The notes beneath the pieces are model-generated. The model saw only the letters and a list, made by a program, of their open reading frames with translations. It was not told the DNA's origin and ran no database searches. Positions 52,715 through 62,777 of a stretch of 64,000 nucleotides of DNA are shown piece by piece. The DNA lies in NCBI GenBank assembly GCA_023052935.1, contig CM041297.1, positions 46,376,417-46,440,416 on the forward strand. The letters run 5' to 3'. Position numbers and translations under genes: made by a program. This DNA comes from Piezodorus guildinii (Eukaryota; Arthropoda; Insecta; Hemiptera; Pentatomidae). Position 1 is the first letter of the stretch. Each line of letters begins with the position of its first letter.

Positions 52715-55399
52715 TTATAAGAGGTCACGAGGCCACTGCCGTTTCAACCTTCTAGGTGGGTTGTATGGATGGGTGGGGCTGGATAGGGATTGAGCTAGAG
52801 GATTAGGATGATGAATGAGATTCTGGTGGAATTTGGAAAATTTGGATGGAATCAGGTCTGAAATAAAAGGAACATTAAGGTCGTGGTGCAAGGTATTGTT
52901 GGAAACATAATAAGGAGCATTTACTATTGTACGGAGGACTTTGGATTGAAAGGATTGAATGCGTTTGATGTTAGTACGTTTAGCTGTCCCCCACAGTTCA
53001 AGTCCGTAGGTCCAGATGGGCTTCAGTATTGTCCTGTAGATTAATAATTTGTTGTCAACTGTAAGTTCAGATTTTCTGTTGAGTAGTCGGTATAACTGTC
53101 CGAATCGTCGGTTGAGTTCTTGTCTTTTAAGTCTTGTATGTGGGTTCCAAGTCAATCTTTTGTCTAATAGTAAGCCAAGATACCGGACTGTATCTGAAGG
53201 AGGAATTGGAATGGAATTGAAGTAAACTGGCGGACAGGAATTTCGTCGAAGAGTGAAGGTTACGTGTTTGCATTTGGCTTCGTTCACCTTTATGCGCCAA
53301 GCATTACACCAGGCTTCGATAAGAGAAAGGTGTCTTTGCAGGTTTAAGGATGCTGTTTCAGGATTGGAACTGGATGATAGGATGGCGGTGTCGTCTGCAA
53401 AAGTTGCCAGAAAGGTATTAGGATGTGTAGGAATATCAGCAGTGTAAAGGATGTAGAGGACGGGTCCCAAGACACTGCCTTGAGGAACACCGGCCTCAAC
53501 GGGATAAAGGTTAGAAAATTCTACACCACAGCGAACGCGGAAGGAACGGTTTGAGAGATAGGATCGGAGAATGAGGTATAGAGACTGGGGTAAATGGGTT
53601 TTCAGCTTGAAGAGTAATCCAGTGTGCCATACCCGGTCAAAAGCTTGCGCAATGTCCAGAAACGCACCAGAACAATACTCTTTGCATTCAAGAGCTGAGG
53701 AAATATGGTCTACAACTCGGAGCCCCTGTTGAACTGTGGAATGCTGAGGACGGAATCCAAACTGATGGGAAGGAAGATTTTGAGATTCTAATATGGGTAG
53801 GATACGTTTAAGAAGAAGCCTTTCGAAGATTTTTGAGAGGATGGGGAGTAGACTAATAGGCCTGTAGGATGAAGTGTTGTTGGAAGGTTTGCCTGGTTTT
53901 AGAAAAAGAATGATAGTGGAATGTTTCCATAACAGAGGAAAATAGGTGGTGCGTAGGATGCAGTTGTAAATATAAGTAAGGAATATAATAGCTTTCTGCG
54001 GAAGTTGTCGGAGGATCTGGGGAGTAAGGAGATCGTATCCAGGAGATTTACGGAGGGTAAGTTTTTGGAGAAGATATTTGACCTCAGAGGGATTAATAGC
54101 TTTAGGAGGTAGGGAAAGTGGAATTGGTGACATAAGAAAGTCTTGCACTGTTGCGGTGTGATTGGCGTGGGATTCCGGGTGAGGAGTGAAAACTTTGGAG
54201 AGGTGTGTGGCGAATTCCTCGGCTTTATCTTCATCAGACGCAGCCCAGGAGTCATCACCACGTCGGAGAGGATGGGAAACTTGATGGTATTTTAGGATCT
54301 TTTTCGTGACATTCCACAGGGAATTATCACGAGCTGACAGAGAGGAGAGGTAGGAATTAAAGGACTGGGAACGGAAGGTCGCCAACTCCCTCTTCAATTG
54401 TCTACAATAGAAGTTATAGGAGCGGCGATCTGTTGGGTGTCGGGTGCGCTGCCATAATGATCTTGCTCGGCGTTTGGTATGGATGAGGTCTATAATATGT
54501 TGTGGAAAATGATTTTGGTGAGGATTTATATTGGGGTGTTTAGGAGAGGAGGCAGTCCAGACAGCTTGTTGGATGGCGGTGGTAAAGGAATAGACGGAAT
54601 TATCTAGGTCATCTGGGGTTTTGAGGGTTACTCTGAGGTCAATATTATCGGTCAGGATTTGGCGGAAAAGGTTCCAGTTGACTGGGCCTCGGATGAATGA
54701 TGGTGGAATGGGTTTTGGAATTGGAGTGAGAGATACTTTTAGGATCAGTGGACTATGGTCTGAGGATAGTTCATCAAGGCGAGTTACAGAAAAGTTTAGG
54801 GAGCCTAATCCGCTGTGGATAAAGAAGTCGAGGATGTCAGGATTGCGGTTAGGATCGGTTGGCCAGTAGGTAGGGGAGTCAGGAGGCAGGATATTAAAAT
54901 TTCGGGAGTTGAGTGCAGACTGCAAATTTCGTCCCCGAGAGTTCGTGGTTCTGGAACCCCACTGCTGATGCTTGGCGTTTAAGTCTGCACCCAGAATGAA
55001 ACGATTTCCTAAGGAATCCAGGAAGGATACAAATTCGGAATTGGAAATGGAATGTTTAGGAGGACAGTATGCAGATGTGAGGGTTACCGGAAAGGAAAAA
55101 GTCTTGATTACTATGGCTGTGGCTTGTAGGAAATCATAGGTGGGAAGTGGGAGTAAATGATGAGAGAGGGATTGGTGGACAATGATAGCAGAACCGGCAT
55201 GGGCTTTGCCGTCTGGGTGGTCAGTACGGTATGTCATGTATTGCGGTATTTTGAAGTACTGTTTAGTCGTTAGTCTTGTTTCAGTTATAAGTGCAACATC
55301 GATTGTTTTGTCTTGCAACAACGCTGTCAGTTCGTCAGTATGATTTCTAACACCATTCGCATTCCAAAGGAGAATGGATAAGGAGTTAGGTGAATTCAT
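52715..55399 (-). CDS. Jockey ORF2: AP endonuclease and reverse transcriptase, copy B
   Basis: The protein is 894 residues and the frame is uninterrupted. The N-terminal AP-type endonuclease (about 5-225) shows WNANG (12-16), ITET with Glu 40, GADLNA (137-142) and SDHSP with Asp 214 and His 215. The reverse transcriptase (about 485-760) shows SYRPISLLP (511-519), LDIAQAFDRVW (581-591), AGVPQGSVLGP (636-646) and the catalytic FADD (667-670). No RNase H follows, as usual for Jockey. It nicks target DNA and primes cDNA synthesis of the LINE RNA. The ATG lies immediately after the ORF1 TAA in the same frame, so translation probably depends on reinitiation or rare readthrough. Confidence 0.92.
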   Translation of the reverse strand: MNSPNSLSILLWNANGVRNHTDELTALLQDKTIDVALITETRLTTKQYFKIPQYMTYRTDHPDGKAHAGSAIIVHQSLSHHLLPLPTYDFLQATAIVIKTFSFPVTLTSAYCPPKHSISNSEFVSFLDSLGNRFILGADLNAKHQQWGSRTTNSRGRNLQSALNSRNFNILPPDSPTYWPTDPNRNPDILDFFIHSGLGSLNFSVTRLDELSSDHSPLILKVSLTPIPKPIPPSFIRGPVNWNLFRQILTDNIDLRVTLKTPDDLDNSVYSFTTAIQQAVWTASSPKHPNINPHQNHFPQHIIDLIHTKRRARSLWQRTRHPTDRRSYNFYCRQLKRELATFRSQSFNSYLSSLSARDNSLWNVTKKILKYHQVSHPLRRGDDSWAASDEDKAEEFATHLSKVFTPHPESHANHTATVQDFLMSPIPLSLPPKAINPSEVKYLLQKLTLRKSPGYDLLTPQILRQLPQKAIIFLTYIYNCILRTTYFPLLWKHSTIILFLKPGKPSNNTSSYRPISLLPILSKIFERLLLKRILPILESQNLPSHQFGFRPQHSTVQQGLRVVDHISSALECKEYCSGAFLDIAQAFDRVWHTGLLFKLKTHLPQSLYLILRSYLSNRSFRVRCGVEFSNLYPVEAGVPQGSVLGPVLYILYTADIPTHPNTFLATFADDTAILSSSSNPETASLNLQRHLSLIEAWCNAWRIKVNEAKCKHVTFTLRRNSCPPVYFNSIPIPPSDTVRYLGLLLDKRLTWNPHTRLKRQELNRRFGQLYRLLNRKSELTVDNKLLIYRTILKPIWTYGLELWGTAKRTNIKRIQSFQSKVLRTIVNAPYYVSNNTLHHDLNVPFISDLIPSKFSKFHQNLIHHPNPLAQSLSSPTHPYNPPRRLKRQWPRDLL

Positions 55400-56716
55400 T
55401 TAAGGATTTTTCAAGGCAGGGATTAGATTTGATACTAGATTTGTAAGGAGTGATATAAGCGGCATAACAAGAGATTTGATTTCGGAGATGAACGATGTCA
55501 TTAGACTGGTAAGATCTGTGACGTTTGATGGTGGAGGGATATGAGAAATTTGATGTTGAGGAGTTTTTTGAAGATTAGGTAAACTTTGAGGGATAGATTG
55601 TTGTACAATAGATTGAGAAAGTTGAGGAAAAAGTTGTTCCGGCAGTGCCTCGACTTCATGATTCTGGTTTCCACCTCCAAGCAAGTGGGCAAATGATACG
55701 TTTGAATTTACAAGTTTAGATGGTTCTCTTCTGCTTCTGGTTGGTACAGCTGTTTCATTCGGATCCTGAGGTTTTTGGTATCTGGTTCTGAGTTTCTTGT
55801 AGATTTCACATCCCTTGTAGTTAGCCGGGTGGTCCTTGAGGCACAGAGCACATACAGCGGGTGTAGATCTTGATCTTGTACATTCTTCTGTTTTATGCTG
55901 TTCACCGCATTTCACACAGCGTGGTATGTGATGGCAATAACTTTTGGTATGACCATATGCCTGACAGTTATGACACTGAACTATTTCCCTCTTTGTGTAA
56001 GGTTTTTCAACTTTTACACGGGTATAGTACAGTCTACTGAGGTCATAGATTTTTTCGACTCCTGCTGATGGTTCCAAGTCCACAAAGAATAGAGGCAGTG
56101 GACTTTTATCTTTTAGAACGTTGGTGACTTGCCTCACTTGGAATCCTAATTCTGTCAGTTCTTCTTTGATAGCTTCAACGGGTGTTGAGGAATGTAGGTT
56201 TCTGATTACGACCCTTAATGCTCTCTCCTGGCGCAGCTGATAAGTATGAAAGTCAGCTTTGGTCTCAGTCAGATATTTTACAATCTTTCTGTAGGTTTCA
56301 GCAGTAGTCGGAGATATTTTAGTATCATTGGTTCTACTTATACAATAATAACTATTAGGATCAGTTACTTTGTTTAAATGCGCACACATCAGTTTAAAAT
56401 TTTTAATATTTTTAACAAATATTGGTGGAGGTAGTGGTTCCCTGGGTATAGGAGAAGATTCCATGGTTTCTTTTTCATTTTGGAGGATCTCAAATGGATT
56501 CGGTGTAAAAAACGGGGATTCATCAGTTATTCCTTGTGATGATGTGCTGGGCTGTGGTTCAGATCCTAATGAGGTAGCTGACGCGGTCGCTGGTGGAATT
56601 ATTTTTTTATTTTGTTCACGGCGGGGTCTCTGTTTTGTAGGAGACGAGTTAGAACCTGCAGATCTAGATCTTTTACTTGCAGACTTTGAGGACATGACTT
56701 GGTGAAAATATCTCAT
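55400..56716 (-). CDS. Jockey ORF1 gag-like nucleic-acid-binding protein, copy B
   Basis: The 438-residue protein is the same as ORF1 of copy A apart from Asn instead of Asp at 121. It has the basic serine-rich start, the PRE_C2HC-like domain (155-215) and three zinc knuckles (248-261, 267-279, 289-303), followed by a Gln/Pro-rich region (about 365-395) and a hydrophobic end. It should bind LINE RNA in the cytoplasm. The start at 56716 is the first ATG of the frame; MSSKSASK seven codons in is an alternative. ORF1 has one frame with ORF2 and ends at TAA 55400-55402. Confidence 0.88.
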   Translation of the reverse strand: MRYFHQVMSSKSASKRSRSAGSNSSPTKQRPRREQNKKIIPPATASATSLGSEPQPSTSSQGITDESPFFTPNPFEILQNEKETMESSPIPREPLPPPIFVKNIKNFKLMCAHLNKVTDPNSYYCISRTNDTKISPTTAETYRKIVKYLTETKADFHTYQLRQERALRVVIRNLHSSTPVEAIKEELTELGFQVRQVTNVLKDKSPLPLFFVDLEPSAGVEKIYDLSRLYYTRVKVEKPYTKREIVQCHNCQAYGHTKSYCHHIPRCVKCGEQHKTEECTRSRSTPAVCALCLKDHPANYKGCEIYKKLRTRYQKPQDPNETAVPTRSRREPSKLVNSNVSFAHLLGGGNQNHEVEALPEQLFPQLSQSIVQQSIPQSLPNLQKTPQHQISHIPPPSNVTDLTSLMTSFISEIKSLVMPLISLLTNLVSNLIPALKNP

Positions 56717-57037
56717 TGATTAAGAAAATAATAATAATAAATAAATAATGAGATAAGAATTAAAGATAAAAGAAAGATAAGTTAACGAAAAGCAAGCCCG
56801 AGCTTGCCGAGCTAGCGGCAATCAGCTGATCAGTGACCCTCCTTTCTATTTTTCGTGATTGTACAAAGTAAATTATAACTTTGCTTACCGAAATTTCTCC
56901 AATATTCACTGCCGTAGTATTCCTGAGGTCTAGTGATGTTCTCCAGACTGAATTCAAGCGAATTCCTACTGAAAAAAGCAAGAATCTGAGAGACGATGTA
57001 ACGTATGACTGTTATCATCGAGCGCATCAGCTGATTC
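56717..57037 (-). promoter_or_regulatory. Jockey 5' UTR, copy B
   Basis: ATCAGCTGAT is at the very 5' end (57026-57035) and again inside (56821-56830), as in copy A. It should contain the internal promoter known for Jockey elements. Which bases matter is not visible. Confidence 0.4.
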
Positions 57038-57677
57038 TTTAGTCTTTAACGGAAAAACACGTTTTAGGGTAGTCTGAGTACAAAAAACCTCAGTCAATCT
57101 CAAGTCTCGCACATTAAACCATGCATTTTGAACTTTTTTTTACGATTTTCTCAAAAATAACTCTATCAATTTTGATTAAACTCGTTAAACTTAAGTAATA
57201 ACGAGTCCCAAACACCACGAAGGCTCGGGACTAGTAAGGGAAAAAAGTATTTAGATCAAATTTTAGTCTTTAACGGAAAAACACGTTTTAGGGTAGTCTG
57301 AGTACAAAAAACCTCAGTCAATCTCAAGTCTCGCACATTAAACCATGCATTTTGAACTTTTTTTTACGATTTTCTCAAAAATAACTCTATCAATTTTGAT
57401 TAAACTCGTTAAACTTAAGTAATAACGAGTCCCAAACACCACGAAGGCTCGGGACTAGTAAGGGAAAGTATTTAGATCAAATTTTAGTCTTTAACGGAAA
57501 AAACACGTTTTAGGGTAGTCTGAGTACAAAAAAACCTCAGTCAATCTCAAGTCTCGCACATTAAACCATGAATTTTGAACTTTTTTTACGATTTTCTCAA
57601 AAATAACTCTATCAATTTCGATTAAACTCGTTAAACTTAAGTAATAACGAGTCCCAAACACCACGAAGGCTCGGGAC
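57038..57677 (+). repeat. Tandem repeat of about 220 bases, right part of the array
   Basis: The rest of unit 2 (to 57231), unit 3 (57232-57455, 224 bases) and unit 4 (57456-57677, 222 bases) follow with high similarity. The first two thirds of each unit equal the first part of family Z with a deletion (CGATTTTCTCAAAAATAAC, then TTTTGATTAAACTCGTTAA). The last part (TAACGAGT to GGCTCGGGAC) equals a SINE-B segment in reverse. Confidence 0.9.
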
Positions 57678-57812
57678 TAACATTCGACGTCCCATCCAAC
57701 GGACGGCATAACCAAAGAATTTTTACTTTATTTTAACCCGGAAGATGGTCCTATCCTTCGTTATAAAAGGCTGTTCTGCTAACCTACGAGCTGCACTATG
57801 AGTGACCCTTCA
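57638..57812 (-). mobile_element. SINE-B fragment at the array edge
   Basis: TAACGAGT to GGCTCGGGAC of the last repeat unit runs without a break into ACGTCCCATCCAACGGACGG and a tRNA-like head (GGCTGTTCTGCTAACCTACG). This shows where the SINE part of the satellite unit came from. Confidence 0.65.
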
Positions 57813-58265
57813 CTTTATTTTATTTTTCTTTGATCAAACTTAATAAATAAACAATGTATCGAAGGAGGCTGAAATCAATATTTTGTTTGTCTTTTAGTCA
57901 AACTATAAAATTTTCAATAGCAATAGCTTCTAGGGTGACCATCGAGTTGCATTTATAAAATAATTGCCATTGTGCTAATATTGGATCAGCAGCGTAATGT
58001 AGGTTTTTGCCAAGCTGGTTTCAAACATTAAAGTTAAAATTGCCAGTCCCTTTTTTCTTCCAGCAGTACAGAAGATACCTCCATTATTGCTTTTAATGAT
58101 AGTTCAACTAATCGATAAATTCGAAAATTTATTCGGGCGAACTGAATTTATAAACTATTTACATATCACTGGTGGTAAATTGTAATTTTATTTTTGTATA
58201 ACATGTTAGTATCAGAATGTATTTTAGTTTATTATTTTTAATAATGAACCTTTGTAATAAAACAA
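57813..58265. other. Unassigned sequence
   Basis: Nothing recognised. Confidence 0.4.
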
Positions 58266-59353
58266 ACTTGTTTGGATTTATGTGGTGGAATTATTATAAA
58301 TAAATGGAAAATTAAAACATTGATGTTTGCCGACGACATTGTGCTCTTAGCCTCTTCACCTACTTCCATACAATTAATGATAAGAGGTTTGGAAATATAT
58401 TGCAAGAAATGGAATCTTAAAGTTAACCTCAATAAATTCCAAATTATGGTGTGCAGAAAAAGAGGGGGGAGATGAAAGAAAAATGAGAAATGGTATTTCG
58501 AAGGACAAAAAGTGAGCTGCGTTGATAATTATAAATATTTAGGAATAAACATCAATCCAACATTCAACTTTAAAATAAACAATAGAGAAAAGGTAATAAA
58601 AGCTAAATTTGCAATAAATAGTGTATGGAAAAAAATTATAAATAATAAAATATTCCAGTAAATAAAAAAATGCAAGTTTTTAACAGCGCCCTACGAGCGG
58701 TGGTTTGCTATGGAGCTCAGGTATGGGGATATTTAAATTTACCGGAAGTAGAAACGGTACAAAAATATTTCATAAAAAGGCTCTTTTATCTCCCACAGAA
58801 CACGCATGACTACATATTATATTTAGAAACTGCAACCTCTCCCCTCTACAGTTATACCTTCAAATTACATCTAAAATATATCCGTAAAGTATTAGAAAGC
58901 CACCCTGCAAGTAGATTAACGAATTTCTTAACACAAGTTGTAATAGAAAAAAAGATATCATGGTATATGCAAATAATGAAAATAGGTGACCAGCTACAAA
59001 TAGAAATTAATAAAGAAACCATTAAAAAAATGATTCCGGACTACCTCATTAATAAAATGGAAACAAAAATCCGAACAGAAATGATATCCGCAGCAAGCAA
59101 TAGCCAATTTCATATTTGGCCAATTTTGGTACAGCATTTTAATTATTAAATTTTTACAATCAATAAAAATAAATCATAACATTACTAAAAATATAAATTA
59201 TTATCAAAACTGAAAAAAAAAGAAAAGAAAAAGGGGCAACTCGACAGACGGCTTAACGCCACTGTCTTGTGGGCTTTGATCTAAAACAAATGTATATCTA
59301 TGTTATTACTATTTTGTATATTATGTAAATAAAGCATTTATTCATTCATTCAT
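58266..59353 (+). mobile_element. 5'-truncated LINE with (ATTC)n tail
   Basis: Coding remnants run to 59149, then a 3' UTR with GACGGCTTAACGCCACTGTC and AATAAAGC, ending in a run of ATTC repeats (59337-59353). Such short-repeat tails replace poly(A) in some LINE clades. No target duplication was identified. Confidence 0.65.
58272..59149 (+). pseudogene. LINE reverse transcriptase C-terminal half, with stop and frameshift
   Basis: The first frame has TLMFADDIVLLASSPTSIQL (catalytic FADD), then CKKWNLKVNLNKFQIMVCRK. An in-frame TGA at 58473-58475 interrupts it, and it goes on in the same frame with NEKWYFEGQKVSCVDNYKYL. A TAA at 58659 and a frame change lead to MQVFNSALRAVVCYGAQVWG and LFYLPQNTHDYILYLETATS to the end. 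The clade is not certain; it is neither the Jockey nor the RTE type seen elsewhere here. One stop and one frameshift mean it is dead. Confidence 0.75.
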
Positions 59354-59359
59354 AAAAGA

Positions 59360-59600
59360 AACAAAAATTACCCATCCCCTTTAAATTTGAACTCTTGCGT
59401 TTCAAGATACGTTGGAGCATAATAACAAACAAGAAAAAATCTTTCTATCTCCCATAATGATAGACCATTTTCCATTGATTTATAGCTTTCCTTATTAGTT
59501 AATTGCCTGTAAACGGCATATGCGTAAATAAACTGTTATACGCTAATATAGTTATTTGGAAATTATAAACCACTGTATAATAATTTCAAAGGTTTTTATT
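59360..59600 (-). repeat. Family R3 copy
   Basis: CTTGCGTTTCAAGATACGTT, CGCTAATATAGTTATTTGGA and AAACCACTGTATAATAATTT match R3 in reverse. Confidence 0.55.
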
Positions 59601-59924
59601 AGTAAGTTGAATTTTAGGATTTTATTTGGTATATTTTTCCGATTAACTGAGTTAGGAATAATAACATATTGACACTACCTGAATTCTTTATGTAAAGAAA
59701 GTACATTCAACCTCCAGCTGTTGATCGACTTACCTAAACAAACAAAAATCAATATTAGTAAAAAGGTATGGGTGAATATAGCATTAATCATATGGAAAAT
59801 AATTAGGACTCCTTCATAAATTTGTTTCCTTACATATTTCAGACATAAAATCAAACAGAGATATCATGGTATCCCATGTTTGGTGTAATGGCGACACATG
59901 GGATAACGCGAGAAAAAAGAAATT
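59601..59924. other. Unassigned; small perfect hairpin at 59871-59906
   Basis: TATCCCATGT and its reverse complement ACATGGGATA face each other across about 16 bases. No terminator-like or element context is evident. Confidence 0.4.
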
Positions 59925-60130
59925 AAAACTGAGTCCACTCTAACTTTTCACTTAACTACAAAAGACTCATTTACATCACAATCATAAGTCTGGACTAACG
60001 GGTTGAGCTTTAGGACTCTAATAAACAAACCATCAAACTCTTCCCGTATCCAATCCAAAACCCTTAACGCTCCTTACTTAGTCACGAATAAAATCATCCA
60101 TAAAGACCTTAATGTTTCATATGTTGTTGT
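59925..60130 (+). pseudogene. Jockey-B LINE C-terminal fragment
   Basis: ACTCATTTACATCACAATCA, TAATAAACAAACCATCAAAC and a stretch encoding NAPYLVTNKIIHKDLNVSYV. It joins a family Z copy at 60131. Confidence 0.6.
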
Positions 60131-60141
60131 CCCGCAAAAAG

Positions 60142-60175
<34 letters not shown>

Positions 60176-60935
60176 ATGTGTGGTAAGTCTCGCGCTAAAA
60201 CTAAAAGCCGCACCAAACTGGAATTTCATATTAAAGACAACACGCCCGAGATGTTACAGAAATTTTGTTATTAAAATCGGCTAGCAATAACAGCCACTTT
60301 ATAGCGTTCACTTTGCACTTTCTTATAGTTTTCTCAAAAACGGCTCTAACAATTGAATTAAACTCGCTATATTGATCTAAAATTTAATGGGCTTTAATAC
60401 CATATAAGATCCATTCTGATTAAAATAGAATGGCACGGAATGTCAATATTTTACATTTTTTTTTTTCTCTAAACTATATTTAATTTTGTACATTCCAAAA
60501 TATTAGCCATATCACCTTAATAACATTGTTGAAGAACGGCTAAATATACACGTTGGACGAATTTGATGACCAACTAAAGGATAAAACTATTTTTGATTGC
60601 AATTTTGTTTTTTATAATATGGACAGCAATATAGAAGTACAATATACCGTTGGAAAGAGAAAGATTTTAGAAAAAATATTAGGTGATACACAATGCTGTA
60701 AAACGTAATGTTTAATGACGAATAGGAAATAAACTTATTACTGATTAACAATTTAATAAAGTTATATTATTTAATCTAGACCATATATTTTCAACGGAAA
60801 TGAATACACGTTTTATTAAATTCGATTTAAAATATTTTTTAAATTGAACTATATTTAATAGTTTTTAAATTAATTTTAACAGTCGAGGAAAGCGAAAGTC
60901 GTGTGTTGTATGCATCAGATTTTTTTCACATCCCT
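60131..60935 (+). repeat. Family Z copy with expanded (GT)n
   Basis: CCCGCAAAAAGGTCTGTG leads into about 15 GT units (60144-60173), then TAAAGACAACACGCCCGAGA, GACCAACTAAAGGATAAAAC, ATATACCGTTGGAAAGAGAA and the end CGTGTGTTGTATGCATCAGA. The outermost left end is replaced by Jockey-B sequence. Confidence 0.7.
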
Positions 60936-61984
60936 ACGAATGTAAGTATACATGAAAAGCCATTGACAGACTATATGCGTTCCTTGAATAGGCTCGTGAA
61001 TTTCTTGACCATAAAGCTATAACTCTAATAACGAGCGTGCGAACTGGGAAAATTGACTTTGAATTCATACGGTACCTTCAAACAAGCTAATAAGAATGAG
61101 CTCATTGACGTAAGTTGTTGAGGCCAACGAACTAACGTCAGAGCAGGTAGCTTGTAATTAATATAACTAGCGGAAAATTATGTCATGACGTCATTACGAC
61201 CCAAAAACTCATCGAAATCGGGCTACGATTCCTCACACGGATGGTTTGGGATTTCAGCTGTAAAGAATGGGTCTAAGAATACTGCCTTGCCTAAGCATTT
61301 TACATTTAAACATCGGCTTTCGCTATAAAAATAAATATGTCCATCAGTACTATTAAGCCAACTTAAATAAATGTACATCAGACCTCTTGTTTAAGGGAGG
61401 AGGTGGGCTTTGCCCTCATTGTATTGGCTGTAAATTCCCGCATGTGTTGTAACTAGCAGTTCACAGTAGTGAATTAGGTTACCAAGCCCCCATCTCTTGT
61501 ACACTGTTGCGTGGAGATCCCCGGGTGGTTTTCTAATTAGTAACTATTTGCAAATCAAACTTTCTGTTGCTGTAAATTATTACTTTTAATTAAAATTAAG
61601 TTATATATTATCGTTTGAATTTTGTTTTGTTTCTTGGTTCGCTGTGGTTATAAGAGATATCTTTAAGGAGAAGGTATTTTTTTCTTAAACGTATAGGACC
61701 CAGACTACGTGAAATATCGTTCTAGGAATGCACACTGCGATTCTCGACGATATGTTACTGGGAGAATTATCACTACCTTTTTGCCAGTAGCCACCAGTTG
61801 GCTGACAGGCCACGCTCACCACTTAGTCCTCCTTTTAATCATATCCTTAAATGAGAACTGGGATAACCAACATTTGGTACGGTATGTTAGCGCTGATTGA
61901 CTATAAACTGCTTTAAGTAATTTATTTTCCCTTTTGATTACAAATGTAATTTTTTTATTAGTTTCAAGTTTACATTCACCTCCT
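60936..61984. other. Mostly unassigned; degenerate SINE-A possible at 61735-61890
   Basis: AATTATCACTACCTTTTTGC and CACCAGTTGGCTGACAGGCC recall SINE-A in reverse. The rest, including a more balanced stretch at 61380-61510, is unassigned. Confidence 0.35.
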
Positions 61985-62260
61985 AAGATAAAAAAAACGC
62001 AGCAATTTATTACAGAACGGTTTATTGCTTCAAAATGTATTAGTGTATTACAGTTTATTTAAGCAATTAACTAATATAAGCAAAAAGCTATAAATCAAGG
62101 AAAAGAAAATGGCCAATCACCGCTGCTAATATGAAATCGCGTTCTTTTGTATTCATAAATTCGTACGGCGGGGAGACGATTTTTAATTTTTATTTTAAAA
62201 TCGTTATTCGAGTTTTACATATCTTGAAACATAAAACCAATAAGTTTGAGAAGGAAGGGG

Positions 62261-62291
<31 letters not shown>

Positions 62292-62340
62292 ACATTTTTT
62301 TTTTTTTTTTTTTTTTTTTGGTGGGTTTAAGTTCATCCAA
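61985..62340 (+). repeat. Family R3 copy
   Basis: CGCAGCAATTTATTACAGAA, GAAAATGGCCAATCACCGCT, ATTCGAGTTTTACATATCTT and GAAACATAAAACC follow the R3 order. A (TA)n and a T run lie at its right end (62264-62321). Confidence 0.6.
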
Positions 62341-62578
62341 AAACAAAAAACATAACATTTTGAAGAGCAAAATTCGTTTAGCGCATCAATTCTCTGTCAA
62401 AAAGAAAGGAGTGTCTTGAATTAATTTTCTGCATTGGTTACGCGAGTTAGGGTTCATAAAAAGCTTATACAGTTTAAGATCAGATTGTCCTACAATCCTA
62501 CAAAAATACATTTGCCCGTAATGTTTTTGTTTTTTAATTGACCACTGACCTCTTTTTGGTAGGATATGCCTATAAACA
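62341..62578. other. Unassigned sequence
   Basis: Nothing recognised. Confidence 0.35.
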
Positions 62579-62725
62579 ATATATATATATATATAAAGTT
62601 TGTGTTGTTCTTAGGTTGCAGTCAATGAATAAACAATTTTATCTATGCGACGTTTCGAGAATTTATTGTTCTCATAATCATGCAATTTTGGACAAAATAG
62701 TGTCTTAATTAGGCATGTTAAGCCT
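62579..62725 (-). mobile_element. Fragment with hammerhead-like motif
   Basis: On the minus strand at 62649-62680 GATTAT, GAGAA, a seven-base loop, TTCTC and GAAACGTCGC follow each other, then a CATAGATAAAATTGTTTATT tail and (TA)n. The stem is a perfect five pairs with a sequence different from all the other copies. Confidence 0.45.
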
Positions 62726-62744
62726 ACAAGCTTTGAAAGAACAC

Positions 62745-62777
<33 letters not shown>

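Larger units (their letters stand above)
52428..57037 (-). mobile_element. Full-length Jockey-clade LINE, copy B (intact)
   Basis: The poly(A) tail (T run to 52464 on the plus strand), 3' UTR, ORF2, ORF1 and a roughly 320-base 5' UTR are complete. TTTAGTCTTT at 52418-52427 and 57038-57047 is the target-site duplication within the tandem repeat. Both ORFs are open, so this copy may be active. It differs from copy A at few positions, for example M55 versus I, Y455 versus H and N661 versus D in ORF2. Confidence 0.93.

Noticed and set aside
52173..57677. CRISPR-like direct repeats
   Set aside because: The units are about 220 bases without spacers, in a eukaryotic setting; it is a tandem satellite.
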